From contig CALCHN010000044.1 of NCBI GenBank assembly GCA_937901255.1, positions 118,352-182,351 on the forward strand: a DNA stretch of 64,000 nucleotides, given 5' to 3'. Under the pieces are notes generated by a model, which had not been told where the DNA came from, ran no database searches, and saw only the letters and a program-made list of their open reading frames with translations. The translations under genes and the position numbers were made by a program. Below are positions 35,560 to 43,162 of the stretch, in pieces. Numbering within the stretch: the stretch's first letter is position 1; every line of letters begins with the position of its first letter. The stretch comes from an uncultured Flavobacteriales bacterium (GTDB lineage Bacteria; Bacteroidota; Bacteroidia; Flavobacteriales_E; Vicingaceae).

Positions 35560-36108
35560 TTATCCTTTTTTAGAAGGAGTAGCCGTTTTTGTTGTAGCTT
35601 TAGCTTTAGAAGTTTTAGGGGTAGTTGTTTTTTTTGCAGCTACTTTTTTAGCGGGAGCAGCTTTTTTTGGTGCTTTAGCATCTTTTTTATCTGCCGCAGC
35701 TTTTTTAGTTGTTTTCTCTTCTTTTTCTTCCTCTTTTAATAAATCGGCTTTAATAAGAATGTTGAACCACTGAAAAAGTTTTTTTAAATCTGAGTTATAA
35801 ACTCTTTCTTCATCAAAATCAACTACTTCTTTTAAAAAAGATTGAAGTTCTTCAGGTTTAGCTTTATGGTCGATAGCTGCTTTTCCAGCTGTTTTTTTAT
35901 ACAGTTTTTGATATACTTCAACAAGAGGCATATCGTCTGTTTTAGTATAAATGCTAATGTCTTCTATGGCACTAACTTTTTCGGAAGCATAAACAGGAAA
36001 ACGTTTACCGTCTTCTATAGATTCTGCAATTAATCCGTTTTTTGTTTGCGAAACAATTTTGTGTAAACCGGGTTTTCCCGTAATTGAAATGATTGATGTA
36101 ATGTTCAT
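35560..36108 (-). CDS. DUF5606 domain protein with Lys/Ala-rich tail
   Basis: 182 residues. The first 125 residues match the DUF5606 layout (SIISITGKPGLHKIVSQTKNGLIAESIEDGKRF, then FDEERVYNSDLKKLFQWFNILIKADLL). The last about 50 residues are low-complexity Lys/Ala/Thr/Pro, like H1-histone tails. The domain has no known function; the tail suggests nucleic-acid or ribosome contact. The strand-antisense frames here are artefacts of this tail. Confidence 0.88.
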   Translation of the reverse strand: MNITSIISITGKPGLHKIVSQTKNGLIAESIEDGKRFPVYASEKVSAIEDISIYTKTDDMPLVEVYQKLYKKTAGKAAIDHKAKPEELQSFLKEVVDFDEERVYNSDLKKLFQWFNILIKADLLKEEEKEEKTTKKAAADKKDAKAPKKAAPAKKVAAKKTTTPKTSKAKATTKTATPSKKG

Positions 36109-36199
36109 ACTGTATTTTAAAATTTATAAAGACAAATGTAGTAAAATAATGTTTTATAGATAAATTTATTAATTAACAATATCATTTTTAAATCAACAT

Positions 36200-36440
36200 G
36201 ACCTAGACAAGTTCTTTTAGTTTTAAGAAATCGCACTGATTTACCGAGCGAGGGCTTTTGAACAAACGGTGCGAAATCCTGAGTAATCGGACCAGGAAAT
36301 GCGGTGGCTGGTGGGTAAAGATTACAAAGGATTTGGCGTTTGTTCTTGATTTTTGGCTCTTTTTATCAAGAAAAAGAGCATAATAAATTAAAGACTCAGA
36401 AATCTCTAAAATAAAAAAGCTGCTAAAGATGAGTAAAATA
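36200..36440. repeat. GC-richer intergenic element with perfect hairpin
   Basis: In this AT-rich intergenic region a stretch at about 36215-36380 is visibly less AT-rich, with CGAGCGAGGGC and GGTGGCTGGTGGG, and ends with a perfect 9-bp stem GCTCTTTTT / AAAAAGAGC (36356-36379). The 84-codon frame here (36203-36457) has no protein character. I think it is a dispersed non-coding element of the Bacteroidota type; a genome search would show copies. Confidence 0.45.
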
Positions 36441-36453
36441 AAGTAGTATAAAT

Positions 36454-37947
36454 TCAAAAAAATTGATACAAATTATTGATAATATCTGAAGCTACTAAAG
36501 TATTTTCACTTAACGCTTCTTTGGCTTTGTCTCCTGCAAATCCATGAACATAAACCCCTAAAATAGCAGCTTGAGAAGGTGTATAACCCTGAGCTACTAA
36601 ACCTGTAATTATTCCAGTTAGCACATCTCCACTTCCTGCTGTTGCCATTCCAGGGTTTCCAGTGGCGTTAAAATACATTTCTCCATTAGGGCAAGCAATG
36701 CTGGTATATGCACCTTTAAGCACTACAATTACTTGATGTTTAATGGCAAATTCTTTTTGTAACTGCCATTTTTCTTCACTGTTGGATGTTTTTCCTACCA
36801 AGCGTTCAAATTCTTTTGGATGAGGAGTAAGGATGGTATGTGGTGGTAAAAAAGCCAACCATGTTTTATTTTCTGCTAAAATATTAATGGCATCGGCATC
36901 TAAAACTAGTGGTTGTTTGGCATTTTGTATCAATAGTTTAATGCAATTTTGAGTTTGCTTTTCTGTTCCTATTCCCGGACCAACACCTATACTATTGTAA
37001 TTGGATAAATCAGGAAGTTCGTTGATAAAATCTTTTTCTGAAGTAGAAATACACATTACTTCAGGGTTGGCAATTTGCACTACATTAAAGCCAATTTCTG
37101 GGACTAAAGCAGTAACTAAACCTGAACCTATTTTTAAGCAAGATCGAGATGCCAAAACAGCAGCGCCCATTTTTCCTTTGCTTCCTGCAATAATAAGTGA
37201 ATGTCCGTAGGTTCCTTTGTGACTAAATTTTGTACGTTTTTTCAGTAAAGGCAAAACAGATTCGTGCGTAACAAAGTAAGTATCGGTAACCACTTCGTTT
37301 AAAAATGCTGGTGAAATACCAATGTTGATGATAATGAATTCTCCAACATATTTTTCGGTTTCTACAGCAAAAAAACTTTGTTTGGGTTGTTGTATGGTTA
37401 AGGTGTAATCTGCTTCAATAATGGCTGCTGAATTATTATTAATGTTACTATCGGCAAATAATCCAGAAGGAATATCTATGGAAATAACAGCAGTGTTTGA
37501 AATATTGATTTTATTAATAATTTCAGCAATAAATCCACTTATTGGTTTTGATAGTCCGTTTCCGAAAATAGCATCAATAATTAATACATTTTCAGTAAGT
37601 TGGAAATTAAAATTGTTTTCGGTTAAAAAATGGATGTCAGTTTTTTCATTTTCTAATCTTTTAAGGTTTTCGGAGAAATCCGATGAATATTTTTTAGAAA
37701 ATTCAACTACATAAACTGAAACATCAAATCCTTTTTTCTTTAGCAAACGAGCAATTACCAACCCATCGCCACCATTGTTTCCAATTCCACAAAAAACAAC
37801 AACAGGAACATCAGTAGCATAATTATCAATTATCCAAGAAGTACAGTTGATGCCGGCTCTTTCCATTAAGTTTAATGAAGCAATAGGTTCGTTTTTAATG
37901 GTGAAATCGTCAGCTGCTTTGGTTTGTTCTGAGGTTAAAATTTTCAT
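36454..37947 (-). CDS. nnrDE: bifunctional NAD(P)H-hydrate epimerase / ADP-dependent dehydratase
   Basis: 497 residues. N-terminal YjeF epimerase domain (1-215) with VFCGIGNNGGDGLVIARLLKKKG and the VISIDIPSGLFAD block. C-terminal ribokinase-like dehydratase (about 225-497) with ILTPHPKEFERLVG near 380 and the GMATAGSGDVLTGIITGLVAQG nucleotide-binding block near 436. The fused form repairs damaged NADHX/NADPHX. No frameshift; full length. It likely starts alone, downstream of the repeat at 37977. Confidence 0.94.
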   Translation of the reverse strand: MKILTSEQTKAADDFTIKNEPIASLNLMERAGINCTSWIIDNYATDVPVVVFCGIGNNGGDGLVIARLLKKKGFDVSVYVVEFSKKYSSDFSENLKRLENEKTDIHFLTENNFNFQLTENVLIIDAIFGNGLSKPISGFIAEIINKINISNTAVISIDIPSGLFADSNINNNSAAIIEADYTLTIQQPKQSFFAVETEKYVGEFIIINIGISPAFLNEVVTDTYFVTHESVLPLLKKRTKFSHKGTYGHSLIIAGSKGKMGAAVLASRSCLKIGSGLVTALVPEIGFNVVQIANPEVMCISTSEKDFINELPDLSNYNSIGVGPGIGTEKQTQNCIKLLIQNAKQPLVLDADAINILAENKTWLAFLPPHTILTPHPKEFERLVGKTSNSEEKWQLQKEFAIKHQVIVVLKGAYTSIACPNGEMYFNATGNPGMATAGSGDVLTGIITGLVAQGYTPSQAAILGVYVHGFAGDKAKEALSENTLVASDIINNLYQFF

Positions 37948-37976
37948 TTGTTTTTTTATTTTATGGTGTTATTCTG

Positions 37977-38046
37977 ACTCACCCCCAAGTTATCTTGCGA
38001 TAACTTCTCCCCCTCTCTTTAAAGAGAGGGGGTTAGGGGGAGAGTT
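37977..38046 (-). repeat. double-hairpin palindromic repeat, copy 3
   Basis: ACTCACCCCCAAGTTATC, the GATAAC module and CCCCCTCTCTTTAAAGAGAGGGGG, then GGGGGAGAGTT. Same orientation as 30826. It lies upstream of the nnrDE gene and downstream of the DUF2752 gene on the minus strand. Confidence 0.85.
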
Positions 38047-38099
38047 AAAAATACTATTTTATTTTTGGAGTTTTTTAATTATTACCTTATAACTATGGA

Positions 38100-38393
38100 C
38101 TATAGTATAATTTTAACGATAAAGTTAATGATAACAACTGCAATGTTAAAAATAAACAAGTATTTTAGCCATGCAGCACCATGTTTAAATTTAAAAATGA
38201 TATGTAGCGGTAAAAGTAGCAGCATAATTATTATGGAAAGTAGGGGAGGATAAATAAGAAAACTTTCTACAAAATTTCCTTTAAGCAAAGCAATAAAAGC
38301 ACGCTGCATTCCGCAGCCCATACAATCTATATCGAAATACTTTTTATACGGACAAGCTAAAAGATTATTTTCCAGCCAATTTATTAAGCTCAT
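38100..38393 (-). CDS. DUF2752 domain membrane protein
   Basis: 97 residues, two to three membrane helices. The signature Cys-containing block CPYKKYFDIDCMGCGMQRAFIALLKGNF is at the N-terminus, followed by hydrophobic segments (SIIIMLLLLPLHIIF and the C-terminal helix). Family of unknown function. The start is 1 bp before the TPR gene stop (38394), so the two are cotranscribed. Confidence 0.85.
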   Translation of the reverse strand: MSLINWLENNLLACPYKKYFDIDCMGCGMQRAFIALLKGNFVESFLIYPPLLSIIIMLLLLPLHIIFKFKHGAAWLKYLFIFNIAVVIINFIVKIIL

Positions 38394-40268
38394 TTAGTTG
38401 GTTTCAGATTCCATTAATTTTTGTTCTAAATCAATGGTAGAAGGTGTTTGTTGTAAATCTCGAAATCTTTTTCGGGCATCAACAACATAAATACTCCCTT
38501 GGTGTTCAAAAATTATTTTTTTGTAATATTCTTGGGCTTTGGTTTTGTTGTTTAATTCGTAATCGTAAATGGTTGCCAATTTATAAAGTGCATCATCAAC
38601 TAATAAATCATAAGCATATTCTTTTATAATCTGCTCCAATTTTTCAATGGCTTTAGGCAAGTTTTTTCTACTAAAATAGATTTCGTGTTGTTTGTAAAGT
38701 ACATCATCACCAATTACATGTATCGGAAAAGTTGTTTTTAAAGAATCTAACATTTCTAATGCTTGCTTGTGTTGGTTTTGATAAAATAACAAATCTGCTT
38801 TGGCAAAAAGTAGGAGAGGAGCTTTAGTGGTATCTATTCCAATATTATCGGTAATGGTAATAGATAATTTCATGGCATCATTCGCAATTAATTTTGATGT
38901 TGATGCTTTGAGGACATCAAGCTGAGCTTTTGCCCAATCGAAATCTCCGGTATAAAAAGAAATTTTAGCATTTTTAAACTTGGCAGTTTCTCCTAACTGA
39001 CTATGTTTAAAGCTTTTTTCAACCTGAGAATACAATAGAGAAGCTTCCCAAATATCTCCTAAAAATAGGTTAATATCAGCTAATTCTATTTTGAGTTCAG
39101 CTTGTTCTTGAGAAGTTAGTCGAGGCGTATTAATAAAACTGTTTAGCAATTCCTGAGCTTCTGTTGGTTTATTAAGATAGAAAGCCTTTAAGTGAGCTAA
39201 GTTTTTAATCATAAGATAGGACTCATTAGAGTTTCCTAATTCTTTTAAAGCAGCTTCATACTTGGATTCTAATGCAATAACTTCCTCATTAGTATAAGAG
39301 GCGGTGGTAGTAATTTTAGTGTAATAAACTTGTAACAGCTGAATTCTACTGTAATTGTACAGTCGGTTATTTTTTCCTAAATCTATGATGTATTGGTAAC
39401 ATTCAATAGCCGTTTCGTAATCTTTATTAGAAAGGCACATATCTGCAAGAGAAAAAACACGTTTACCTTCTTCTCTAAATCTTTTGTCGAGGGCTTTGGT
39501 TTGAATAAAAGCTCCTTTAAAGTTAAGTTCTTGAATATAGAGCCAAATCAGCATTTCTGAAAACACAATTTGGTCGTAACTTTTTTGGGTTTCTTTAATT
39601 AATAGTGTTTTTAAAATATCTTTTTTACTTCCATCTTCATCCTCACCAATATTGGTTTGTATGGCATTCTGAACACTTTGTATATAAGCAGGCTGAATAT
39701 TTAAAATACTAATGTATTCTTTAAACATCAACTCGGTTTTTCCTTGTTGATTATACACTTGAGCCAACTCAAAATTGAATTCATAAGTTCCTTTTAGGAG
39801 TTTTCTGCCTTTAAGGTAGGTTTCTATTGCAAAATCGTATTCTTTATTTTTAATAAAACTATTAGCAAGGTCGATTATTTGTTGGTTATTTGCGGTAAGC
39901 GATTTTATGGCATCATTAAAGGTTTTGTTGGCTTTAGCTTCATCGCCTTCAACCTCGTAAACAATCCCTAAATCTACCATGTAAGCCAATTGATAGGGAT
40001 GTTTTTTTTGATGTTTTTTTACTAGTTTTTCAGCATCTTTATATTCCTCCAAGTAAAGGTAGCACTGTAAAAGTCTTTCGTAAAAAGAAGTTTCGTTGGT
40101 TTTGTTGTATAGTTTTTCAAAATATACTACCGCTTTATCATACTCTTCATTATTGAAAAACTGTAAAGCTAACTTTTCATCTGTAGAAGTTTGAGAAAAT
40201 ACTGGTGTTAAAAAAACGAATGAGGCTATCGCAAAAGAAAGTATATATTTTACTTGAAAAGTTTTCAT
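38394..40268 (-). CDS. tetratricopeptide repeat protein
   Basis: 624 residues, signal peptide about 1-25 (FLTPVFSQ). Then a long array of TPR-type helices (LALQFFNNEEYDKAVVYFEKLY, YDFAIETYLKGRKLL, QALEMLDSLKTTF, AIEKLEQIIKEY, TKAQEYYKKIIFEH and others) along the whole length. It is a periplasmic or outer-membrane-associated scaffold of the kind common in Bacteroidota outer-membrane assembly. No catalytic domain. Confidence 0.9.
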   Translation of the reverse strand: MKTFQVKYILSFAIASFVFLTPVFSQTSTDEKLALQFFNNEEYDKAVVYFEKLYNKTNETSFYERLLQCYLYLEEYKDAEKLVKKHQKKHPYQLAYMVDLGIVYEVEGDEAKANKTFNDAIKSLTANNQQIIDLANSFIKNKEYDFAIETYLKGRKLLKGTYEFNFELAQVYNQQGKTELMFKEYISILNIQPAYIQSVQNAIQTNIGEDEDGSKKDILKTLLIKETQKSYDQIVFSEMLIWLYIQELNFKGAFIQTKALDKRFREEGKRVFSLADMCLSNKDYETAIECYQYIIDLGKNNRLYNYSRIQLLQVYYTKITTTASYTNEEVIALESKYEAALKELGNSNESYLMIKNLAHLKAFYLNKPTEAQELLNSFINTPRLTSQEQAELKIELADINLFLGDIWEASLLYSQVEKSFKHSQLGETAKFKNAKISFYTGDFDWAKAQLDVLKASTSKLIANDAMKLSITITDNIGIDTTKAPLLLFAKADLLFYQNQHKQALEMLDSLKTTFPIHVIGDDVLYKQHEIYFSRKNLPKAIEKLEQIIKEYAYDLLVDDALYKLATIYDYELNNKTKAQEYYKKIIFEHQGSIYVVDARKRFRDLQQTPSTIDLEQKLMESETN

Positions 40269-40339
40269 AGTGCTTTTAACGATAGATGATGCTTAAAATT
40301 ACTAATAAATTAGATTATTTTATCACATAATACCTTTCC

Positions 40340-40900
40340 TTATTTATAATAACTCATGTAAGAAGCTGGGGCGTCAATTAATTTTTCGAAAGCAGCCTTT
40401 TTTTCTTTCATATTTTTTAGCCTGTTGCTCATTCCATTGGTAGCATGGTTAATTTTTTCATTAATAGAAATCACACCGCCTTGTTCGTTTTCGTAATAAG
40501 CAGGAAACTGTTCTTTAGGAATTATGCCATTGTTTAAATCTTGCTTTAAGTTGTTTAATTGTGTTCTTATTACAACTATTTCTTGTTGATACTTTTTATA
40601 GTTTTGAGATAAATTATAAAGTGATTTTAGTCTGCCCACAAATTGATCGGCTTCTAAAGCAGCTTCTTTGGTTAAGGTATCATTTTTAGATTGAATTTTA
40701 GCAATAGATTCTTTTACAAAAATGGTCATTTCAAAAAGTGTAGCGGTATCAACATCATGTAATACTTCTTCAGATGAGTCTAGAATTTTAATCAAACCAT
40801 CTACATGTCCGATTTCATTGGTATAATCTTCTCCACAAGAAAATAAACTTATAGAAGAAATGGTAATAAGTGTTATTAAAGCAATATTTTTAAGCATCAT
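40340..40900 (-). CDS. hypothetical lipoprotein
   Basis: 186 residues, lipobox SISLFSC (Cys22). The mature part is helical and charged, with three long helices (DTLTKEAALEADQFVGRLKSL, YKKYQQEIVVIRTQLNNL, GMSNRLKNMKEKKAAFEKLID), so an exported alpha-helical lipoprotein. I do not recognise the family. It is 3 bp after the serS stop on the same strand, so it is probably cotranscribed with it. Confidence 0.75.
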   Translation of the reverse strand: MMLKNIALITLITISSISLFSCGEDYTNEIGHVDGLIKILDSSEEVLHDVDTATLFEMTIFVKESIAKIQSKNDTLTKEAALEADQFVGRLKSLYNLSQNYKKYQQEIVVIRTQLNNLKQDLNNGIIPKEQFPAYYENEQGGVISINEKINHATNGMSNRLKNMKEKKAAFEKLIDAPASYMSYYK

Positions 40901-40903
40901 AAA

Positions 40904-42178
40904 TTAGTTTATAAGGTTAAATCCGGTAAAAGGTACTAACACTTCAGGAACGTTGATTCCATTTTCTGTTTGATTATTTTCTAGAACGGCAGCCATAATT
41001 CTTGGTAAAGCTAAGGCACTTCCATTTAAGGTATGTACTAAGTTGGTTTTGCCATCTTTTCCCTTATATCTACACTTTAATCTATTAGCTTGGAAGGCTT
41101 CAAAGTTAGATACAGAACTTACTTCTAGCCATTTTTCTTGGGCAGCAGAATACACTTCAAAATCATAAGTCATAGCAGAAGTAAATCCTAAATCGCCACC
41201 ACAAAGTCGAACAATTCGGTAAGGTAAATCTAATTGATTTAGTAATTGTTTAATTTGTTCCACCATAGCTTCTAATGTTTCGTAAGATTTTTCAGGATGT
41301 TGAATTTGAACGATTTCAACTTTATCGAACTGGTGCAAGCGATTTAATCCTCTAACATCTTTACCGTAAGAACCTGCTTCTCTTCTAAAACAAGGTGTGT
41401 AGCCTACATTTTTTATAGGGAAATCTTCTTCTTTTAGAATTACATCTCTATAGATGTTGGTTATTGGCACTTCGGCAGTAGGAATAAGGTATAAATCATC
41501 TTCAGTAACATAATACATCTGACCTTCTTTATCGGGCAGTTGTCCTGTTCCATAACCTGAAGCTTCATTTACCATTAAAGGTGGTATAATTTCTTGATAA
41601 CCATTTTTTTCAGCTTCATTAAGGAAGAAGTTAATTAATGCTCGTTGTAATTTGGCACCTTTACCTTTATAAACAGGAAAACCTGCTCCGGTAATTTTTA
41701 CGCCCAATTCAAAGTCAATTAAATCATAATTTTTAGCCAATTCCCAATGTGGAAGTTTATTATTTTCCGCTAAGGAAACTTGTTTCTTGTTTTCAAAAAT
41801 CAATTCATTATCCGCATCAGTTTTTCCGTTAGGAACAAGTTGGTTGGGAATATTTGGTAGTTGGTAGAGTAGTTGAGTAAGCTCTTCGTTAATACTATTT
41901 TGTTGTTCTTTTAACGTGTTAGATTTTTCTTTTAGCTCAGCAGTTTGTAGTTTAAGTGTGTTAGCATCTGCTGCTTTTCCTTCTTTAAATAAATCACCAA
42001 TTTGTTTTGCTAAGCGGTTACTTTCAGCCAATAGGTTATCTAATTCTTGTTGCGTTTTTTTTCTATCTTCATCTAACTTTAAGATGTTTTCGACAATAGG
42101 GGTGGCATCAATATTTCTTTTAGTTAATCTTTCGATTACTAGTGCTTTATTTTCTTTAATGAAATTAGTTTGTAACAT
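40904..42178 (-). CDS. serS: serine-tRNA ligase
   Basis: 424 residues, normal length. N-terminal antiparallel coiled-coil arm (about 30-100), then the class II core: TAEVPITNIYRD (motif 1-like), CFRREAGSYGKDVRGLNRLHQFDKVE (motif 2) and LNGSALALPRIMAAVLENNQ (motif 3). Charges tRNA-Ser in the cytoplasm. Intact. Confidence 0.97.
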   Translation of the reverse strand: MLQTNFIKENKALVIERLTKRNIDATPIVENILKLDEDRKKTQQELDNLLAESNRLAKQIGDLFKEGKAADANTLKLQTAELKEKSNTLKEQQNSINEELTQLLYQLPNIPNQLVPNGKTDADNELIFENKKQVSLAENNKLPHWELAKNYDLIDFELGVKITGAGFPVYKGKGAKLQRALINFFLNEAEKNGYQEIIPPLMVNEASGYGTGQLPDKEGQMYYVTEDDLYLIPTAEVPITNIYRDVILKEEDFPIKNVGYTPCFRREAGSYGKDVRGLNRLHQFDKVEIVQIQHPEKSYETLEAMVEQIKQLLNQLDLPYRIVRLCGGDLGFTSAMTYDFEVYSAAQEKWLEVSSVSNFEAFQANRLKCRYKGKDGKTNLVHTLNGSALALPRIMAAVLENNQTENGINVPEVLVPFTGFNLIN

Positions 42179-42208
42179 TTGAAATGCTATTAATTATGAA
42201 TTAATATT

Positions 42209-42252
42209 AAAAAAAAACTCCCATATCTATTTTAAAAATAAATACAGGAGTT
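42209..42252 (-). terminator. terminator of the rplU-rpmA operon
   Basis: On the minus strand AACTCC and GGAGTT form the base of an A/T-rich stem after the rpmA stop, followed by a long T-run (plus-strand A 42209-42217). Confidence 0.75.
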
Positions 42253-42273
42253 AAATAAGGTTTTATCTTTTAG

Positions 42274-42534
42274 TTAAGCATTAAGAGGCTCAACAGATAC
42301 ATAAGATTTATTATCTTTCTTTTTTCTGAAAGAAACGATTCCATCAGTAAGAGCGAATAAAGTATGGTCTTTACCAACACCTACATTCTCACCAGGATTA
42401 TGTTTTGTACCTCTTTGACGAACAATAATGTTACCTGCAATAGCAGCTTGTCCACCAAAAATTTTAACTCCTAAACGTTTACTGTGTGATTCTCTACCGT
42501 TTTTCGAGCTACCAGCTCCTTTTTTATGTGCCAT
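42274..42534 (-). CDS. rpmA: 50S ribosomal protein L27
   Basis: 86 residues with the characteristic AHKKGAGSSKNGRESHSKRLGVKIFGGQ start and the GTKHNPGENVGVGKDHTLFAL block. Located at the peptidyl transferase centre of the 50S subunit. Directly downstream of rplU (54-bp gap), the universal order. Confidence 0.98.
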   Translation of the reverse strand: MAHKKGAGSSKNGRESHSKRLGVKIFGGQAAIAGNIIVRQRGTKHNPGENVGVGKDHTLFALTDGIVSFRKKKDNKSYVSVEPLNA

Positions 42535-42587
42535 GGTTCTTAGGTTTTATTTTAAAGATATAGATCTTTAAAAACAGTTACTAATTA

Positions 42588-43064
42588 TTATTTTTCTTCT
42601 TTTTTGGTCTCTTTTTTAGGAGCAGCTTTTTTAGCAGTTGCTTTAGGAGCAGCCTTTGGCTTTGCTTCTTTTGCAACTTCTTTTTTCGCTTCTACCTTTT
42701 CAACTTGTTCAGCTTTTTCTTCTTTGGCAGCAGCTGGTTTTTTAGCAGCACCACTCTCAGAGATAGCTTCAATTTGGATTTTAGTTAAATACTGACGGTG
42801 TCCGTTTTTAACTTTATATCCTTTTCTTCTTTTCTTTTTGAAGACAATTACTTTGTCTCCTTTTAAGTGCTCAAGCACTTTAGCAGCTACACTAGCACCT
42901 GCTATAGCTGGGGCGCCAACATTTACTTTTCCGTTGTTATCAATTAAAAGAACATTATCGAAAGTAACTTTACTTCCTTCTTTGTCTTCTAAACGATGCA
43001 CAAAAATTTGTTGGTCTTTTTCAACTTTAAATTGTTGCCCTGCTATTTCTACAATTGCATACAT
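42588..43064 (-). CDS. rplU: 50S ribosomal protein L21 with long Lys/Ala/Glu-rich tail
   Basis: 158 residues. The first about 105 are the L21 domain (YAIVEIAGQQFKVEKDQ ... KRRKGYKVKNGHRQYLTKIQIEAI). The usual protein ends there; here about 50 low-complexity residues (KPAAAKEEKAEQVEKVEAKKE ...) follow, a feature seen in several Bacteroidota. The operon promoter at 43093-43122 is strong. Confidence 0.96.
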   Translation of the reverse strand: MYAIVEIAGQQFKVEKDQQIFVHRLEDKEGSKVTFDNVLLIDNNGKVNVGAPAIAGASVAAKVLEHLKGDKVIVFKKKRRKGYKVKNGHRQYLTKIQIEAISESGAAKKPAAAKEEKAEQVEKVEAKKEVAKEAKPKAAPKATAKKAAPKKETKKEEK

Positions 43065-43092
43065 TTTCTATAATTTTTAATTTAAACGGTCG

Positions 43093-43122
43093 CAAATTTA
43101 CCATTTTTTTTTATTCGTGCAA
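43093..43122 (-). promoter_or_regulatory. promoter of the rplU-rpmA operon
   Basis: On the minus strand TTG (43122-43120), 19 bp and TAAATTTG (43100-43093), a textbook Bacteroidota -33/-7 promoter, about 30 bp before the rplU ATG. It supports the promoter type used for other assignments in this window. Confidence 0.8.
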
Positions 43123-43162
43123 TTCTTTATTGAAAAAGAATTGATTTGTTTTCTTTTTAGTT

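Noticed and set aside
35482..35773. Plus-strand frames opposite the DUF5606 tail
   Set aside because: They are antisense to its Lys/Ala-rich codons and give Phe/Ser-rich, low-complexity text.
36203..36457. 84-residue minus-strand frame overlapping the end of the NnrDE gene
   Set aside because: It has no protein-like character and its bases form a hairpin and GC-richer block; treated as a non-coding element.
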